Assembly (NCBI GenBank): GCA_030834895.1
Contig: JAUQXA010000064.1
Location: 242,204-306,203 of the forward strand
From: Anaerolineales bacterium
GTDB lineage: Bacteria > Chloroflexota > Anaerolineae > Anaerolineales > Villigracilaceae
Direction: 5' to 3'
Length of the DNA stretch: 64,000 nt
Shown: piece by piece, positions 1-7,754 of the stretch
How the letters are laid out: the number at the start of each line of letters is the position of its first letter
Position numbering within the stretch: the first letter of the stretch is position 1
Notes under the pieces: generated by a model
Seen by the model: the letters and a program-made list of their open reading frames with translations, nothing else
What the model was told of the DNA's origin: nothing
Database searches by the model: none
Made by a program: the position numbers and the translations under genes

Positions 1-301
1 TGGTGATTATCGGAGATATTGTAATCCGAAACCCTGCCTCCTGTGCCACTGTAACGATGGAATGCAATAAGATTGCAAGTAATTTCTCATCCCGCCATTT
101 GGCCGCCTCTTCGGGATTCATAACCAGCGTATACACGTTTGGCGCAGCCACCGAGCCATTGTCCAGTTTTGTGGTGTTAAGGTGGATTGCCGCCGCCAGT
201 TTTTGGACGATCACATCCTCCACTCTTCTGCCTGGCAGGATTTTTAGCAGATCCACTTCGATCAGGGATTGCAGTCGGGTTTCCAGTTCTTTTAGGTTCA
301 T
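1..301 (-). CDS. FhaA N-terminal-like (DUF3662-type) protein, partial
   Basis: A leftward gene starts with ATG at 301 and runs off the window edge; about 100 residues are visible. It opens with MNLKELETRLQSLIE and contains the segment APNVYTLVMNPEEA. That segment resembles the 'APNRYTVYLSPEDY' region of the FhaA N-terminal domain, which in many bacteria precedes an FHA phosphopeptide-binding domain. The C-terminal part, where an FHA domain would lie, is outside the window. It sits 10 bp downstream of a second protein with a similar N-terminus, suggesting one operon linked to Ser/Thr-kinase signalling. Family call is by recognition only. Confidence 0.6.
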   Translation of the reverse strand, partial: MNLKELETRLQSLIEVDLLKILPGRRVEDVIVQKLAAAIHLNTTKLDNGSVAAPNVYTLVMNPEEAAKWRDEKLLAILLHSIVTVAQEAGFRITISPIIT

Positions 302-311
302 ATTCGTTAGA

Positions 312-899
312 TTACGCTAAAGTTTGGTTGCAGTTCCTGCATTTTTTATCGCCGGGTTGGGTAACAAACCCGCAGTGGGGACAGGTGTTCGGTTGGGCTT
401 TTCCGAGCGGCGCCCCGCAGGCCATGCAGGAAGGCTCGCCAATCGGGTTGGCCGTGCCACAATATTCACACGTCACCCGCTTCAAGCGCTCCGATAATTC
501 GGTGGAGACACCCGCCGCTTTCGCGGTTTGGGCAATGACCTGCCAGATGCGTTCGCCAATTTGCAGGCTTTCAATATCCTGGGCAATATCGTCCAATCGT
601 CCAAGCAGGCTGAAGGGATTGCGCAGAGCTGCGAGCGCGCTCGTCCCTAGGCTGGCCGCCACACCCAGCCATGCCTGCTGGCCGAGTTCCACCATGACCC
701 CATCCTCCCATTTTTGAATGGTGACGGTGATTGCCGTTTTTCCGCCGGATATGGAGGCTGGAGTTGTGCCGATTTGAACGACCATCTTATCGCTTTGCCC
801 AAGCGTTTGCGCGCGCAAATTACCTTGATTGAATTCACCGATCAACGCTTGCGCAATATCCACTGGTTTGATTTTGCCATGAAAGATTTTTCGTTCCAT
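312..899 (-). CDS. FhaA-N-like protein with C-terminal double zinc ribbon
   Basis: 195 residues. The N-terminus (MERKIFHGKIKPVDIAQALIGEF) resembles the start of FhaA-type DUF3662 proteins, where a short 'KPxEIAxAL' helix is typical. The C-terminal 50 residues hold two zinc-ribbon knuckles, CEYCGTANPIGEPSCMACG and CPHCGFVTQPGDKKCRNC, eight cysteines in all. No catalytic motif is visible, so an adaptor or scaffold role is likely but unproven. It lies just upstream of the partial FhaA-N-like gene in the same direction and is divergent from the SH3 pair at 950. The ATG at 899 is the first plausible start. Confidence 0.6.
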   Translation of the reverse strand: MERKIFHGKIKPVDIAQALIGEFNQGNLRAQTLGQSDKMVVQIGTTPASISGGKTAITVTIQKWEDGVMVELGQQAWLGVAASLGTSALAALRNPFSLLGRLDDIAQDIESLQIGERIWQVIAQTAKAAGVSTELSERLKRVTCEYCGTANPIGEPSCMACGAPLGKAQPNTCPHCGFVTQPGDKKCRNCNQTLA

Positions 900-949
900 G
901 AATTCGATTATAATCGCCTTTGCGATTCTCCTTAAGAGCGATTTACGTA

Positions 950-1564
950 ATGAAGAAAAAACAGTTTCAGCCCATCATCACCCCCCTCTTTGCGCTTCTG
1001 ATTCCCCTCGGAATGTATTTTGCATCCAATTCGACGACCTTTGCACAGGCCCTACAGTTGACAGCCACTCCCGCGGCCGATTCGGGCATGTATATCACGG
1101 TCATCACGGATGAGCCACAGATCAATATCCGTATGGGACCCAGTTCTAGCATCTACCCCATCGTTGGGACATTGCCGACAGGTTCCACAGCGCCAGCCTT
1201 GGGCAGGTCACAGGGTGGAGATTGGATTCAGATCGCATATGATGGTGCTCCAAACGGCGTGGGCTGGGTATATTCCCCGCTGGTACAGGTTTCCCCGGGC
1301 ACATTGCAAATTGTAGCCCCACCTCCGACCCCGGTTCCGCCCGCCACCCCCACCATTGACCCGACACTTGCCGCGCAATTCAGCATTGTACCTACTTCTA
1401 CACGTCTGCCAACCTTTACTCCGCCACCCTCATTGCCCACCCTATCCTACTCAGAATCTCCCGCTGTGGAAAATTCCGCGCCGGTCCCGCTGGCTGCAAT
1501 TATTATTGTCCTTTTGGTTTTGGGAAGCATCGGCTTTTTGCTTTCCCTATTCTTGCGGCGATAG
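950..1564 (+). CDS. Secreted SH3-domain protein with C-terminal membrane anchor (copy 1)
   Basis: 204 residues from ATG 950, which follows AAGAG; an in-frame TTG at 920 is less likely. Residues 1-32 form a signal peptide. Residues 45-115 look like a bacterial SH3 domain (QINIRMGPSSSIYPIVGTL, then GWVYSPLV). A Pro/Thr-rich linker follows, and the last 25 residues are a transmembrane helix ending in LFLRR, so the SH3 domain should face outward on a stalk. A paralogue follows after 4 bp. Bacterial SH3 domains often bind cell-wall or extracellular ligands; the ligand here is unknown. Confidence 0.75.
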   Translation: MKKKQFQPIITPLFALLIPLGMYFASNSTTFAQALQLTATPAADSGMYITVITDEPQINIRMGPSSSIYPIVGTLPTGSTAPALGRSQGGDWIQIAYDGAPNGVGWVYSPLVQVSPGTLQIVAPPPTPVPPATPTIDPTLAAQFSIVPTSTRLPTFTPPPSLPTLSYSESPAVENSAPVPLAAIIIVLLVLGSIGFLLSLFLRR

Positions 1565-1568
1565 TCAA

Positions 1569-2198
1569 ATGAGATTTGCTCGACGGAGTGTTTTTTTTGC
1601 ATTTTTCGTATTGATGTTTGGGGGCATGGCGTTGTCCTTTCATTCACCTTCGCAATCTTCCGTTCACGCCCAACAGCCGACAGGGTCCATTCCAACCGTG
1701 ACAGGCACGCCATCGGGCGTCATTGTTGCTGTATATCTCGACCAGGCACAGGTGGATGTCTACTCCGGGCCCAGTGAATATCTTTACCCACGGATTGGCG
1801 TAGTGCTGGCTGGGCAGGAAATGCCCGCATATGGCATTTCTGAGGACGACAACTATGTGCAGATCTACTATCCCGGCGTTCCCGATTCGGTTGCCTGGGT
1901 GTATGCGCCTTACGTCAAAATCGTAAAAAACGGCCAATTACCAAAACTGCCAGCCCCGCCAACGCCGACCCCGGCCACAACTCCGATTGTCGATATTAAC
2001 CCCACCCTGGTGGCGGCATTCGAGACTCCCATCATCCCCACCCGTATGCCGACTTTTACAGCTCCGGCGCCGTTGGCCATCGCGACATTTGTGGATGTCG
2101 CGGCGAGCGGCAACCGGGTTCCGATGGGACTGTTAATCTTTGGTCTTGGCTTCATCGGCGCGTTGGGCACGTTGATCTCTTTCTTGCGCGGAAGATAA
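1569..2198 (+). CDS. Secreted SH3-domain protein with C-terminal membrane anchor (copy 2)
   Basis: 209 residues from ATG 1569, 4 bp after the paralogue's stop, so the two are surely co-transcribed. It has the same architecture: a signal peptide (to about residue 36), an SH3-like module (VDVYSGPSEYLYPRIGVVL and VAWVYAPYVK), a Pro/Thr linker and a C-terminal transmembrane helix ending in LRGR. Sequence identity to copy 1 is modest, which suggests an old tandem duplication. A strong bidirectional hairpin follows at 2225. Ligand and function are unknown. Confidence 0.75.
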   Translation: MRFARRSVFFAFFVLMFGGMALSFHSPSQSSVHAQQPTGSIPTVTGTPSGVIVAVYLDQAQVDVYSGPSEYLYPRIGVVLAGQEMPAYGISEDDNYVQIYYPGVPDSVAWVYAPYVKIVKNGQLPKLPAPPTPTPATTPIVDINPTLVAAFETPIIPTRMPTFTAPAPLAIATFVDVAASGNRVPMGLLIFGLGFIGALGTLISFLRGR

Positions 2199-2224
2199 AA
2201 AGCGGCCACCTCCCTTTAAAATAA

Positions 2225-2250
2225 AAATGACCAGTTCAACCTGGTCATTT
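2225..2250. terminator. Bidirectional terminator between convergent genes
   Basis: A perfect 10-bp inverted repeat (AAATGACCAG / CTGGTCATTT) with a 6-nt loop lies between the rightward SH3 pair and the leftward Fe-S carrier gene. An A-rich stretch on its left gives a U-tract for the leftward transcript. Confidence 0.75.
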
Positions 2251-2261
2251 GTTGCGCAATT

Positions 2262-2675
2262 CTAATTGTTGCAGGAGCAGGAGTCGCCGTCACTGCAACA
2301 GCCGCCACTTTCGCTTTCGCTGCTGCCGCATCCACAACTGCCATGCTCTTTTCTACTGGCATTTGGACTGTTGACCGAGAAGCCCGCGCCGCGCTGGGGG
2401 TCGTTGATGAAGTCAATCGTCGCTTCACGCAAATAATCAATGGAAATATTATCCACCACCACCTTGATCCCATTGGTATCGAAGGTCATATCCACGTCGC
2501 GGAAGTTGTTGTCGAGTGCCATGCCGAAGTTGACGCCGGAACATCCGCATCCACCGCCGGCCACATACACGCGCAGGGCGTAACCTTCCAAACTGCGCTC
2601 TTCCAGAATATTTTTTACCGCTTGGCTTGCCGCCGGGGTGAGGGTAAAGGGTTTGATTTCAATTTCCTGGAGCAT
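2262..2675 (-). CDS. HesB/IscA (A-type) iron-sulfur cluster carrier
   Basis: 137 residues from ATG 2675, preceded by AGGAGA; a TTG ten codons upstream lacks a better site. The IscA/ErpA fold is clear: LRVYVAGGGCGCSG (first conserved Cys region), FGMALDN, and the invariant DxxS/YLxGxxIDF-type segment (ISIDYLREATIDFINDPQRGAGFSVNSPNA). The canonical C-terminal Cys pair appears as CGCG, followed by an unusual Cys/Ser-rich tail with several further cysteines. A-type carriers hand Fe-S clusters to apo-enzymes. No isc or suf genes are nearby, so the specific target is unknown. Confidence 0.85.
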   Translation of the reverse strand: MLQEIEIKPFTLTPAASQAVKNILEERSLEGYALRVYVAGGGCGCSGVNFGMALDNNFRDVDMTFDTNGIKVVVDNISIDYLREATIDFINDPQRGAGFSVNSPNASRKEHGSCGCGSSESESGGCCSDGDSCSCNN

Positions 2676-2737
2676 ATATTTCTCCTTTTGGTCTAATTTT
2701 GACAAATGTTATCAGATTTGGGGTGCAATGTCAACTT

Positions 2738-3439
2738 TCAAATTGCCGACAAGAACCGGCTTCCATCACCATGGTTTTCGAGGGCTTTATGTCCATTGTT
2801 CAAAAATGTTCGCAATTCCATCATGTTCCCAAATGGAATGGCTCCGGCCCTTCGTAGGGATTCGGCAGACGTAAACGCAGCGTGCCCATAGACCTTCATC
2901 CCCGCGCGGACAGCCGCCGTTACGCCGAGTACGGTGTCTTCGACAACCACACAACGGCTGGGCGGCACGTGGAAAGCCTGCGCTGCCGCAAGATATACAT
3001 CGGGCGCTGGTTTTGGGTTTGGAACATCCAACCCGCTAAAAATGGCGCCGTTGAAATAATCCGTCAGGCCGGCAATTCTCAACCGCATTGTCACTTCATC
3101 CCGGGTTCCGTTCGAGGCGATGCAAATCGGCACGGACAAACTTTCGAGGAGGTCGTGAATGCCGGGAACGGCTTTAAGTTCCTTCTCCGAAACAGAGACG
3201 AGATACTCGCTGAAAATATCGAAGAAACGGGTGGGAGGAGTCCAGTTCAGGTCGCGACTCATTGCGGCAATGCGTTCCGGAAACGCCATGCCGGGATAAT
3301 TTTCCAGCAGGGATTTCTCTTCCAGAACATAACCATGCTCGCGCATGATCTGTTCAAGGACGATATAGTCGATCCGTTCACTATCCACCAGCACGCCGTC
3401 ACAGTCAAAGATGACAAGGTCAAATGGTTTTGTGTTCAT
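2738..3439 (-). CDS. HAD-superfamily hydrolase (beta-phosphoglucomutase/phosphatase-like)
   Basis: 233 residues. HAD motif I is DCDGVLVDSE, with the nucleophile at the first Asp. Motif II is in ICIASNGT, motif III is the Lys in NPKPAPDVYLAAA, and motif IV is VVEDTVLGVTAA. The alpha-helical cap between motifs I and II marks subfamily I, like phosphatases of sugar phosphates and beta-phosphoglucomutase. The substrate cannot be read from sequence. It is the last of several small leftward metabolic genes. Confidence 0.8.
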   Translation of the reverse strand: MNTKPFDLVIFDCDGVLVDSERIDYIVLEQIMREHGYVLEEKSLLENYPGMAFPERIAAMSRDLNWTPPTRFFDIFSEYLVSVSEKELKAVPGIHDLLESLSVPICIASNGTRDEVTMRLRIAGLTDYFNGAIFSGLDVPNPKPAPDVYLAAAQAFHVPPSRCVVVEDTVLGVTAAVRAGMKVYGHAAFTSAESLRRAGAIPFGNMMELRTFLNNGHKALENHGDGSRFLSAI

Positions 3440-3475
3440 AGCGGCGGGATTATACCTGAATCCCCGCCGCTATTT

Positions 3476-3805
3476 TCAATCAACGATGAAAAGTTTTGCG
3501 CCGGTCTTTGTGTAGGAACGATGCGGCTCGGCGTGATCGGCGACCTGATAGCTCACACCCGGAGTGAGGACAAATTTTCTGCCGTCTTTGAGTTCCGTGT
3601 GCAGTTCCCCTTCCAGACATAAAAGAATGTGACCTTTTTCGCACCAATGGTCGGCGAGATAACCGGCGCTGTATTCCACCATCCGCACGCGGATATCCCC
3701 GAATTGCTGGGTATACCAGAGCGCCATTCCGGTCTCGCCTTTATGTTCGGTGGGGACAATCTCCGACCAGTTCGTCAAACCAAAGGGGATGTTTTTCATT
3801 TCCAT
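3476..3805 (-). CDS. DHCW-motif cupin-fold protein
   Basis: 109 residues from ATG 3805, preceded by GGAAAGGAAC; a longer in-frame GTG start is less likely. The segment ADHWCEKGHILLCLEG carries the DHCW-cupin signature, and TPGVSYQVADHAEPHRS supplies the second half of a small beta-barrel. Such proteins are single-domain cupins of unsettled function, often small-molecule binding. The gene begins 2 bp after the stop of the HXXEE gene, so translation is probably coupled. Confidence 0.75.
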   Translation of the reverse strand: MEMKNIPFGLTNWSEIVPTEHKGETGMALWYTQQFGDIRVRMVEYSAGYLADHWCEKGHILLCLEGELHTELKDGRKFVLTPGVSYQVADHAEPHRSYTKTGAKLFIVD

Positions 3806-3807
3806 GT

Positions 3808-4359
3808 TTAGTTCCTTTCCGGGAAGTTTTTTCCCAACCACACATCAAATTTTACCGCCAGCCTGAGCGCCAGCGCCAAATTCGCGCCGATGATGAGCAG
3901 GGATACCAGAGCCCAGATGGCAACCAGCCTCCAGTCCAGCGGATGATGAAAGTTCAGATCATGCAAGGCGATCAGACAGTAGAGTCCGCTTAGCAGGCTG
4001 GTCAGGATGACGGGGACATATCTACGGTAGGCGGCGAACTGTCCGATGTGGACCAGCAGGTGGATGAAGAAGCCCAGCATCATCCCCGCCCAGAAGGAAT
4101 ACAGCTCCAACTCAACGGCAAGCAAAGTCAGCGCGGAGAGGACGATAAATTCCTCGGCCACCGCAAGCGCAAACGCCGAGGTGAACATTTTGCTCTGGTC
4201 CGCCAGCGCCCGCGACACCCATTTTGGAAAACGCTTTTCGAGATTTGGCAGATTGGAAGTGAGCCACGGCTTGAACATGATGATTTCTTCGAAGTCGTGG
4301 AACATGAAGACGATGGGCAGAAGCCACATCAGGGTTTCGATTTTGACGGGAAGGATCAT
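3808..4359 (-). CDS. HXXEE-domain membrane protein
   Basis: 183 residues with about five transmembrane helices. The N-terminal segment FMFHDFEEIIMFKPW holds the His-x-x-Glu-Glu signature that names the family; the acidic/His cluster sits at a membrane face. A second acidic pair lies in AVAEEFIV. The start overlaps the stop of the upstream Nudix gene by 4 bp (ATGA), and its own stop is 2 bp before the cupin start, so the three genes form one unit. No biochemical function is established for the family. Confidence 0.75.
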   Translation of the reverse strand: MILPVKIETLMWLLPIVFMFHDFEEIIMFKPWLTSNLPNLEKRFPKWVSRALADQSKMFTSAFALAVAEEFIVLSALTLLAVELELYSFWAGMMLGFFIHLLVHIGQFAAYRRYVPVILTSLLSGLYCLIALHDLNFHHPLDWRLVAIWALVSLLIIGANLALALRLAVKFDVWLGKNFPERN

Positions 4360-4793
4360 TTGGATTTATCCCAGCCAAACTCGCTGTAGAGGATTCCGTT
4401 TTGAAAACACTCGATGGCGTGCCTCACATAGGGGATCGTATTCCCCGGCAGGTTGGCTATGGGATGCCATGACAGGTCGTCGCATTTGTTCGGTTCGGCG
4501 TTGACGATCTCTCCAGTCCACTGCCTGACTGTCATGAAGAAATCAACGCGCTCATCGTTCGATTTGCGGTTCATGATGTGGACAATTTCAAGGTTTTTGA
4601 GGTTGACCGTGACGCCAGCCTCCTCCATAATCTCGCGGACAGCGGCTTGCGTCACGCTTTCGCCCGCGTCCACGTGACCGGCGACCACGCTGTAGCTACC
4701 GTCCTCGTAACCGGTGTTGAAGCGGCGCAGCAACAGGATTTCCGTGTCACGCAGAAAGAGGATGTGTGTGGTTATGGGAAGTTTGTTTCGCAT
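4356..4793 (-). CDS. Nudix hydrolase
   Basis: 145 residues. The Nudix box reads GHVDAGESVTQAAVREIMEEAG, matching Gx5Ex7REUxEExGU, with the metal-binding glutamates in REIMEEAG. The family hydrolyses nucleoside diphosphates linked to other groups (X). The protein is about the usual minimal size for a single-domain member. It heads a short coupled operon with the HXXEE and cupin genes. Substrate unknown. Confidence 0.88.
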   Translation of the reverse strand: MRNKLPITTHILFLRDTEILLLRRFNTGYEDGSYSVVAGHVDAGESVTQAAVREIMEEAGVTVNLKNLEIVHIMNRKSNDERVDFFMTVRQWTGEIVNAEPNKCDDLSWHPIANLPGNTIPYVRHAIECFQNGILYSEFGWDKSK

Positions 4794-4817
4794 GGTTTCT
4801 CTTTTTGGGGAAATGAT

Positions 4818-5441
4818 TTATTTGATTACTTTATACAATTCTTCCGGCGAGTGGACAAGATAATCAGGCTTGGCGCGAGTCAATGTTTCTGCGCTTTGAT
4901 GTCCCCATGTGACGGCGATGCTTTTGATTCCCGCTTCCTTCGCCGCGCGGATATCGCTTGCGGAGTCGCCAACCATGAACACGGATTCGCCGTCTTTTGC
5001 AAATTGATTGCGCGCCCACGAGATTTTCTCCACCTTCGAGCCGGGAGTGTCCACCCCGTAAATTGCACTGACGCATCCCTCCAGTCCATGCTCGGCGAGA
5101 AATGTCTTCACATTCTCCGATGAATTGCCAGTAATGACGCCAATAACATTGCTCGTGGACAATTGCCTCACCACCTCAGCCAACCCCTTGAAAATCCCAG
5201 GCGGTGACTTCTTTCCCCCGAACTTCGCCAGGCAACGGCGGACGAACTCGTCAATCAGATGGTTTGGAACTCCCATTTGCTGTCCGTAGGTGGCAAAGGA
5301 CATGACCTCCAGCGAACTCAGGTCATCTTGTGTGGCGGTGTGGTTTACGCCCAGTTCATTGCAGGCTTCCTGACCGAATTGCAGCAGGTCGCCCAAAGTG
5401 TCGGCAAGGACACCGTCGAAGTCGAAGAGGATGAGGGACAT
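4818..5441 (-). CDS. HAD-family hydrolase, phosphoglycolate phosphatase-like
   Basis: 207 residues. Motif I is FDFDGVLADT, motif II VITGNSSENV, the motif III Lys lies around GSKVEKISWA, and motif IV is FMVGDSASDIRAAKEAG. Cap position and motif spacing fit the Gph-like subgroup that dephosphorylates small phosphate esters. It lies between the Nudix operon and a P-loop kinase-like gene, all leftward with short gaps. The exact substrate is not inferable. Confidence 0.8.
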   Translation of the reverse strand: MSLILFDFDGVLADTLGDLLQFGQEACNELGVNHTATQDDLSSLEVMSFATYGQQMGVPNHLIDEFVRRCLAKFGGKKSPPGIFKGLAEVVRQLSTSNVIGVITGNSSENVKTFLAEHGLEGCVSAIYGVDTPGSKVEKISWARNQFAKDGESVFMVGDSASDIRAAKEAGIKSIAVTWGHQSAETLTRAKPDYLVHSPEELYKVIK

Positions 5442-5468
5442 GATTGGAATATTTTCAAAACTCTCTGT

Positions 5469-5942
5469 TTATATCGAAAGAATTACCTTTAATATTTCTT
5501 CATCGGAAGCGAACTTGTTATTATTGATCTCTGCATTCCAATTGTATGAGACAGCTGCGGCGATTCGATTGTATTCTACGACCTTGTCATCTGAAACGGG
5601 GATGTGATCCACCGAATTTCGATTTCGAACTCGTTCCAGACAGACATTCGAATCTGCGTATACCCGTATCATTTTGATCGTGTACTTTTCTTTGAGGGAG
5701 GCATAATAACGTTTGAAATCCTCGCCCGCTCCAAGGCTTTCCACCATAACCTTGTTGTGCGTTTGGAATTCCGCATCGACGGCATCCTCCACTTTTTTCC
5801 AACTGTCCTCGCCAGGCTTCACAGTCAACCATACAGGCTCGACACGCAGGAACTTGATGTCCGTACTTTTATTGACGAGAGTCCCAATATGGGTTTTGCC
5901 TGAACCTTTTGGCCCGATTAGCATGTAGAGTATTTTTTGCAT
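5469..5942 (-). CDS. Small P-loop (AAA/shikimate-kinase-like) NTPase
   Basis: 157 residues. A Walker A motif, GPKGSGKTHIG, lies at residues 9-19. No obvious Walker B is present, but the arginine-rich segment LERVRNRNSVDHIP resembles a lid region of small nucleoside or shikimate-type kinases. The size fits that fold class. Specific substrate unknown. It is the first gene of the leftward run and is divergent from the ftcD gene. Confidence 0.65.
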   Translation of the reverse strand: MQKILYMLIGPKGSGKTHIGTLVNKSTDIKFLRVEPVWLTVKPGEDSWKKVEDAVDAEFQTHNKVMVESLGAGEDFKRYYASLKEKYTIKMIRVYADSNVCLERVRNRNSVDHIPVSDDKVVEYNRIAAAVSYNWNAEINNNKFASDEEILKVILSI

Positions 5943-6065
5943 GGTTATGTTTTCTGCTTTCGCCTGATTTTACATCACATCATAAACGCCGATTTATTTT
6001 ATAATTGCCGTTGTTGTTCCCAGACCTAAAACCATAACCATCCAATCATAAAACAATTAAACCAC

Positions 6066-7619
6066 ATGACTACTCCACTCATCGAATGTATCCCCAATTT
6101 CTCCGAAGCGCGGCGTCCCGAAATCATTGACCAGATCGCCGCCGCCATCCAATCGGTCAGCGAAGTGAAACTGCTCGACCGTTCCTCCGACCTCGACCAC
6201 AACCGCACCGTGCTGACCTTTGCAGGTTCGCCTGCGGGTGTGGAGGAAGCCGCTTTCCGCGCCATCAAAACTGCCGCCGAGTTGATCGACCTCGACCAGC
6301 ACACCGGCGCGCATCCGCGCATCGGCGCGACGGATGTCTGTCCCTTTGTGCCGCTGGGTGGTGCAACCATGGAAGACTGCATCGCCATTGCCCAGCGGCT
6401 CGGTCAACGAGTCGGGAGCGAACTCGGCATCCCCGTCTATTTGTACGAAGCGGCGGCGACCCGTCCCGAACGGACCAACCTCGAAAACATCCGCAAGGGA
6501 CAGTACGAAGGACTCAAACTCGCCCTGAACGGAGCCGAAGGGGCGGAAGAGATGGAGTGGCGCAAGCCCGATTTCGGTCCCGGCAAACTGCCCAAAGCGG
6601 GAGCAACCGTCATCGGCGCGCGCAATCCGCTCATCGCGTTCAACGTCTACCTGACGACGGACGATGTGGGCATCGCTAAAAAAATCGCCAAAGCCGTGCG
6701 CCAATCGTCTGGCGGACTGCGCTATGTCAAAGGTCTCGGCTTGCTCGTGGATGGGCGCGCGCAGGTTTCGATGAACCTCACCAACTTCCGCGAGACGCCC
6801 ATCGCCCGCGTGGTCGAGTTCATTCGACGTGAGGCACAGCGCTACGGCGTCGGCATTCATCACAGCGAACTGGTTGGATTGATTCCGCAGGAAGCTTTGG
6901 TGGATGCGGCGGTCTGGTACACGCAACTGGATCAGTTCGACAAGGAGCAGATTCTCGAGTCCAGGCTTTTCTCTGCCCAATCCGCCGCAGCGGACTCCGC
7001 CCCGGCCCGGCTCTCGTTTCCTGACGAATTAGCCGCCCCGACGCCGACCCCCGGCGGCGGTTCTGCGGGGGCCTTCGCGGGCGCAATGGGTGCGGGACTC
7101 GTGGCGATGGTCGCGGGACTCACCATCGGCAAGAAGAAGTATGTCGAAGTCGAAGCCGAAATGCAGGCGATCCGCGTGGTGGCTGAAAACCTCCGCGAAG
7201 AATTGACTCACGCCGTGGAGGATGACTCTGTCGCCTTCGAGACCGTGATGGGTGCGTTCAAATTGCCGAAGTCCACCGACGAAGAGAAGAAAGCCCGTGC
7301 TGCCGCCATTGTCAATGCGACGTTGAATGCCGCGCACATCCCGCTACATGTCTGCGAAGACGTAGTCAAGGTGATGGAACTCGCGCTCAAGTGTGCCCAA
7401 CGAGGCAACCTCAATGCCATCAGCGACTCCGCTTCGGGCTTTGCCATGTCCCGTGCCGCGTTCACCGCCGCCAGCTATAACGTCAAGATCAACCTTGTCT
7501 CCCTCGATGACAAATCGCTGGGTGAAAAGATGCTGGAAGAGCTGGCTGACCTGGAGAAAGAAGCCGACAAGCTCGAAAAAGAACTCCGCAAAGCAATGAA
7601 GGAACGCGGAGGGATATAA
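6066..7619 (+). CDS. ftcD: Bifunctional glutamate formiminotransferase / formimidoyl-THF cyclodeaminase
   Basis: 517 residues. Residues 1-305 are the formiminotransferase: MTTPLIECIPNFSEAR at the start, TGAHPRIGATDVCPFVPL with the folate-binding region, and GVGIHHSELVGLIP. A linker leads to a cyclodeaminase domain (about 320-515) with APTPTPGGGSAGAFAGAMGAGLVAMV and a charged C-terminal helix. Together they move the formimino group from formiminoglutamate (histidine breakdown) to tetrahydrofolate and deaminate it to 5,10-methenyl-THF. No hut genes are in the window. A TATAAT box at 6000-6005 is a likely -10 element. Confidence 0.9.
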   Translation: MTTPLIECIPNFSEARRPEIIDQIAAAIQSVSEVKLLDRSSDLDHNRTVLTFAGSPAGVEEAAFRAIKTAAELIDLDQHTGAHPRIGATDVCPFVPLGGATMEDCIAIAQRLGQRVGSELGIPVYLYEAAATRPERTNLENIRKGQYEGLKLALNGAEGAEEMEWRKPDFGPGKLPKAGATVIGARNPLIAFNVYLTTDDVGIAKKIAKAVRQSSGGLRYVKGLGLLVDGRAQVSMNLTNFRETPIARVVEFIRREAQRYGVGIHHSELVGLIPQEALVDAAVWYTQLDQFDKEQILESRLFSAQSAAADSAPARLSFPDELAAPTPTPGGGSAGAFAGAMGAGLVAMVAGLTIGKKKYVEVEAEMQAIRVVAENLREELTHAVEDDSVAFETVMGAFKLPKSTDEEKKARAAAIVNATLNAAHIPLHVCEDVVKVMELALKCAQRGNLNAISDSASGFAMSRAAFTAASYNVKINLVSLDDKSLGEKMLEELADLEKEADKLEKELRKAMKERGGI

Positions 7620-7620
7620 G

Positions 7621-7718
7621 GTAGTCACGACTTCAGTCGTGATTCCACTACGCAAGGGCGGCTGAAGTCGCAACTACGAAAAATAAGTCCTCCGATTCTT
7701 TATGGACTCGGAGGACTT
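7621..7718. repeat. Intergenic palindrome plus terminator hairpin
   Basis: Between the convergent ftcD and acs genes lies CACGACTTCAGTCGTG (7626-7641), a short palindrome whose core GACTTCAGTC is partly repeated downstream as GGCTGAAGTCG. An 11-bp perfect hairpin follows, AAGTCCTCCGA / TCGGAGGACTT (7685-7695 and 7708-7718), and probably terminates one or both genes. The first part looks like a dispersed intergenic repeat, but only this copy is in the window. Confidence 0.6.
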
Positions 7719-7754
7719 GCTGTTTACTATTCACTATTCCCCATTCTCTACCCT

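Noticed and set aside
1356..1568. Extension of the second SH3 gene back to 1356
   Set aside because: It overlaps the first SH3 gene in another frame; ATG 1569 begins a clear signal peptide.
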